From contig CAYXZQ010000052.1 in assembly GCA_964469935.1 (NCBI GenBank), forward strand, positions 1-8,926: 8,926 nucleotides of DNA. Direction: 5' to 3'. Origin of the DNA: CAYXZQ01 sp964469935 (lineage in GTDB: Archaea; Nanobdellota; Nanobdellia; Woesearchaeales; DSVV01). Under the pieces are notes generated by a model, which ran no database searches, was not told where the DNA came from, and saw nothing but the letters and a program-made list of their open reading frames with translations. Shown here in pieces: positions 7,801 through 8,926 of the stretch (within the stretch, counting starts at the first letter, position 1; the number at the start of each line of letters is the position of its first letter). Both the position numbers and the translations under genes were made by a program.

Positions 7801-7999
7801 TATATCCGCTGCTCCAGTCATCTGAATCGCTGGAAGGGTTGGTGTTACATTGGGTTGTCCATCCTTTCGCAATGTCACCGGAACTGTACCTTACCCTGTA
7901 CTGGTAATAATCAGGGGCGGCTGAGTCGGCATATGCCCAGGCAGAGAGGATTATCATTATTGATATGAAAATCAGCCCCTTTTTGCCGTAAAAAGACAT
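4853..7999 (-). CDS. large secreted Cys/Asp-rich CCGDD-repeat surface protein
   Basis: The protein has 1048 residues. Residues 1-24 look like a signal peptide: a KK start, a hydrophobic core at about 8-20, and AYA before the cut. Residues 25-190 form an N-terminal domain with one short CCGDD copy (138). Residues 193-799 carry six tandem units opening with CCGDD, and an eighth CCGDD begins the C-terminal region at 800. Residues 839-928 resemble a carboxypeptidase-regulatory-like beta-sandwich (YGRVMG…NGYYNIS…YSLELRP). Residues 931-1048 form a Cys-rich end that includes CDKNCDGINGC and a conserved tail (YYGGMVSYYGKF…VWVAMGEN). I count about 86 cysteines, in line with heavy disulfide bonding outside the cell. 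Dense Asp (GDD, CVDD, DDD) suggests metal, perhaps Ca2+, binding. N-x-S/T sequons cluster in the last 200 residues. No catalytic motif is seen. A surface-structural or adhesive role is inferred. A truncated paralog lies just upstream in transcription order. Confidence 0.9.
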   Translation of the reverse strand: MSFYGKKGLIFISIMIILSAWAYADSAAPDYYQYRVRYSSGDIAKGWTTQCNTNPSSDSDDWSSGYSCSVSGLGTSSSPVWCSEENTVQVQWRMYHEPDGGASYVYTTTGWEDMYTINWDGDPNDCVCHGDVWAAGKCCGDDGASDDYCAGGFTACVDGSYLTNGDTSQQVCVCGGGTYGASIGFESGTSSACCGDDASEYYKTEQGAVDGSNSDHCCNSANDCVDDDTCYSEAACHNTGSSVSFNEYCDAGTWHNDDDSSTFCNACVGAGRYNIGGDVGQCCGDDANENRITEMGATDGSNSDACCNAVDKCVDDNTCYPSNSGAASCHDTGSSASTDEYCDTNTWHDDDDAQNYCDACVGVGRYNIGGEIGSCCGDDPSENVLWEAGDTDGVNSNACCNSGSDCVDDNTCYSSGSCTDTGSTLSNWPPNNREYCNAGTWEEEDRSAAACAACGTGDWDMNGADNEPGINGDTNCCGDDANEYKISEAGSVDSTPSDACCNAADKCVDDNTCYANATCHDTGSGGSLTEFCNDGTWMDDDTGQTYCNACTGAGHWDVGFEAGTNATCCGDDPGENYVVEQGCAAGDCVDANSSDHCCNAATDCVDDDSCYSQGACHDTGGTASVDEYCTAGTWIDDDDSKASCDACVGPGNWNISFGAGTEGLCCGDDAPYEYHLNESSSTLYDLVDSQACCNSTISCVDDGQCYVDESQHDIGENEPSISAQTFDREICDGDTSHGYGDNNDWHDADENENFCSMARTPTTEPDQALSCQPLGDCWVAEGESGGPFGGYSAGNNIQGCCGDDSGESYIFTDYYNFACCDDPGDFVAYNRSCQAASDRVYLYGRVMGQIPNGSYVPLYHALIQAVDPVYGLLVNQNYTDHNGYYNISGVKGIKYSLELRPSASYNGKTVHLDIINVDTRTDFNITLLSSCMEDCTSFNSDDNKFYCDKNCDGINGCTYNASIVSDYPEYPPSSTMKDLCNDLSPGWTVYHNSTDDIQCCNKGYVKKPQYRTAVVDLGSNYSHVDSYYGGMVSYYGKFLSVWVAMGEN
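5603..7423 (-). repeat. six tandem protein-coding CCGDD repeat units
   Basis: The unit boundaries in protein residues are 193-281, 282-374, 375-475, 476-567, 568-664 and 665-799. The corresponding DNA runs from 7423 down to 5603. Units 1, 2 and 4 share the spacing CC-x22-CC-x5-C-x5-C-x5-C-x12-C-x14-CxxC, except that unit 2 has nine residues instead of five in one interval. Unit 3 lengthens the x12 interval to 17. Unit 5 adds two cysteines (583, 588) in the first interval. Unit 6 is divergent. Shared words are CVDD, CHDTG, EYC, TW…DDD and CNAC. The units probably arose by internal duplication and have diverged in sequence while keeping the cysteine frame. Confidence 0.88.
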
Positions 8000-8020
8000 A
8001 TTCAGTCACTTTACTGGTAG

Positions 8021-8034
8021 TTTAAATATTTAAA
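8021..8034 (-). promoter_or_regulatory. palindromic AT-rich TATA promoter of the CCGDD-repeat protein gene
   Basis: TTTAAATATTTAAA is a perfect 14-base palindrome in the 108-base gap between the two paralogous genes. Its TATTTAAA half (8028-8021 on the minus strand) lies 21 bases before the ATG at 7999, again predicting a leaderless or nearly leaderless transcript. No Shine-Dalgarno site is present before this ATG. The rest of the gap (8035-8107) shows only a weak T-rich stretch after the upstream stop codon. Confidence 0.6.
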
Positions 8035-8107
8035 GGTTACCAATTAATTCAGGAAATGGACAGAACCAGAAAACAATCAGTTGATTAGCGGTTCTCTCTG
8101 CAGATTA

Positions 8108-8926
8108 TCATTTCTCTCCTATTGCAACCCATATTGAAACGAACTTGCCGTAGTAGCTCACAAGCCCGCCGTAGAACGATTCTATATGGTTGTAGTCGCC
8201 AGAAAGGTCAAGAGTCGCATTAACAAATTCAGGCTTGATAGTGTATCCTTGATTGCAGCAGAGTATATCATAGGTCGTATTGTGCTCGAGCCTCCAGCCT
8301 GGCTTGAGCTGGTCGCAGAGGTTCTTCATCGTGCTGCCAGATGGATATATCAATGAGTCTGAAACAACGCCAGGATCGAAGTGACATCCATTTATTCCAT
8401 CGCAGTTCTTGTCGCAGTAATATTCCTTGTCATCTGAATTATAGCTGGTACAGTCACTTTTGCATGTGCTCAGAAGGTCGGCATAATAGTCCTTCCGGAC
8501 ACTCCCGGCACCTACGGTGAGCCTGAATGTGGCTCCCTTGTATACTTCGGGTGGCCTGAATGCCAGATCATAGGTGCCTGCTATGACTGTGATGTTGTAG
8601 TAGCCGTCGGGACCGGTTATGTTCTCGTTCAGTATGCTCGCGTCATACGGATCTATAGCCTGGACACGTACTCCGCCGAGAGGCGAGTATGAGCCGTTCG
8701 GTTCTGCTCCCCACACCCTTCCAAAGATATATCTTCTGCTAGATGCAGGCATGCAGACGCCATTTCCGAAAACGAAGTCATTGGCCTTGTCGCAGCAGGC
8801 ATCATTATAGTGATCAGTCATGATGAAGTGCTCCCCTGAATCATCGCCGCAGCAGCTTGTCTGGACATTGCCTACGGCATTGTTATAGCCGCCGAAATCA
8901 TTAGCCTCGCCCTCATTTAGCCAGCA
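8108..8926 (-). CDS. second CCGDD-type secreted surface protein, C-terminal part (5' end outside window)
   Basis: The frame is open from the TGA at 8108-8110 to the window edge, giving 272 visible residues. An internal ATG at 8821 is not the start, because homologous sequence continues upstream through CWLNEGE and SCCGDDSGE. The visible part matches the last 272 or so residues of the neighbouring 1048-residue protein along its whole length, with roughly half the positions identical by eye. It has CCGDDSGE, then a carboxypeptidase-regulatory-like sandwich (FGRVWG…DGYYNIT…YDLAFRP), then TSYNSDD, CDKNCDGINGC, LKPGWRLEHN and the tail FYGGLVSYYGKF…WVAIGEK. A tandem gene duplication explains the pair. 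The invisible N-terminus probably has a signal peptide and possibly more CCGDD repeats. Function is unknown; a surface or secreted role is inferred from the paralog. Confidence 0.85.
   Translation of the reverse strand, partial: CWLNEGEANDFGGYNNAVGNVQTSCCGDDSGEHFIMTDHYNDACCDKANDFVFGNGVCMPASSRRYIFGRVWGAEPNGSYSPLGGVRVQAIDPYDASILNENITGPDGYYNITVIAGTYDLAFRPPEVYKGATFRLTVGAGSVRKDYYADLLSTCKSDCTSYNSDDKEYYCDKNCDGINGCHFDPGVVSDSLIYPSGSTMKNLCDQLKPGWRLEHNTTYDILCCNQGYTIKPEFVNATLDLSGDYNHIESFYGGLVSYYGKFVSIWVAIGEK

Overview
The window appears to come from an archaeon, probably an uncultivated one. The evidence is a gene for the archaeal/eukaryal RNase P protein p30, TATA-box promoters placed for leaderless transcripts, and GGTGAT-type ribosome binding sites. 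Several traits recall DPANN-type genomes: large secreted CCGDD-repeat proteins rich in cysteine and aspartate, and compact radical-SAM gene sets. The exact lineage cannot be read from the sequence.

Layout. The left end (about 1-1218, + strand) holds the C-terminal part of an HxsB-like radical SAM/SPASM peptide maturase. It is followed directly by a small secreted-looking peptide rich in His and Cys, whose gene has its own TATA box inside the 3' end of the maturase gene. This looks like a RiPP-style maturase/precursor pair, but the precursor has no His-Xaa-Ser repeats. Converging on it from the right (4811 down to 1259, - strand) is a three-gene operon. In transcription order it encodes RNase P p30, a small radical SAM protein with a C-terminal cysteine cluster, and a fusion of a B12-binding-like domain, a radical SAM domain and a class I methyltransferase domain. 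Three radical SAM enzymes therefore flank one candidate precursor peptide within about 4 kb. Whether the two operon enzymes act on the peptide is inference.

The right half (4853-8926, - strand) holds two tandem paralogous secreted proteins. The complete one (1048 aa) has a signal peptide, an N-terminal domain, six tandem units of about 90-135 residues that each open with CCGDD, a carboxypeptidase-regulatory-like beta-sandwich, and a Cys-rich, sequon-rich C-terminal domain. The units carry a nearly invariant ten-cysteine framework. The second protein runs off the right edge. Only its C-terminal 272 residues are visible, and they align with the C-terminal part of the first along their whole length. 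These are most likely cell-surface or secreted structural/adhesive proteins held together by disulfides.

No tRNA, rRNA, CRISPR array, insertion sequence or integrase is visible. Gene density is high, and no gene-free stretch exceeds about 110 bases.
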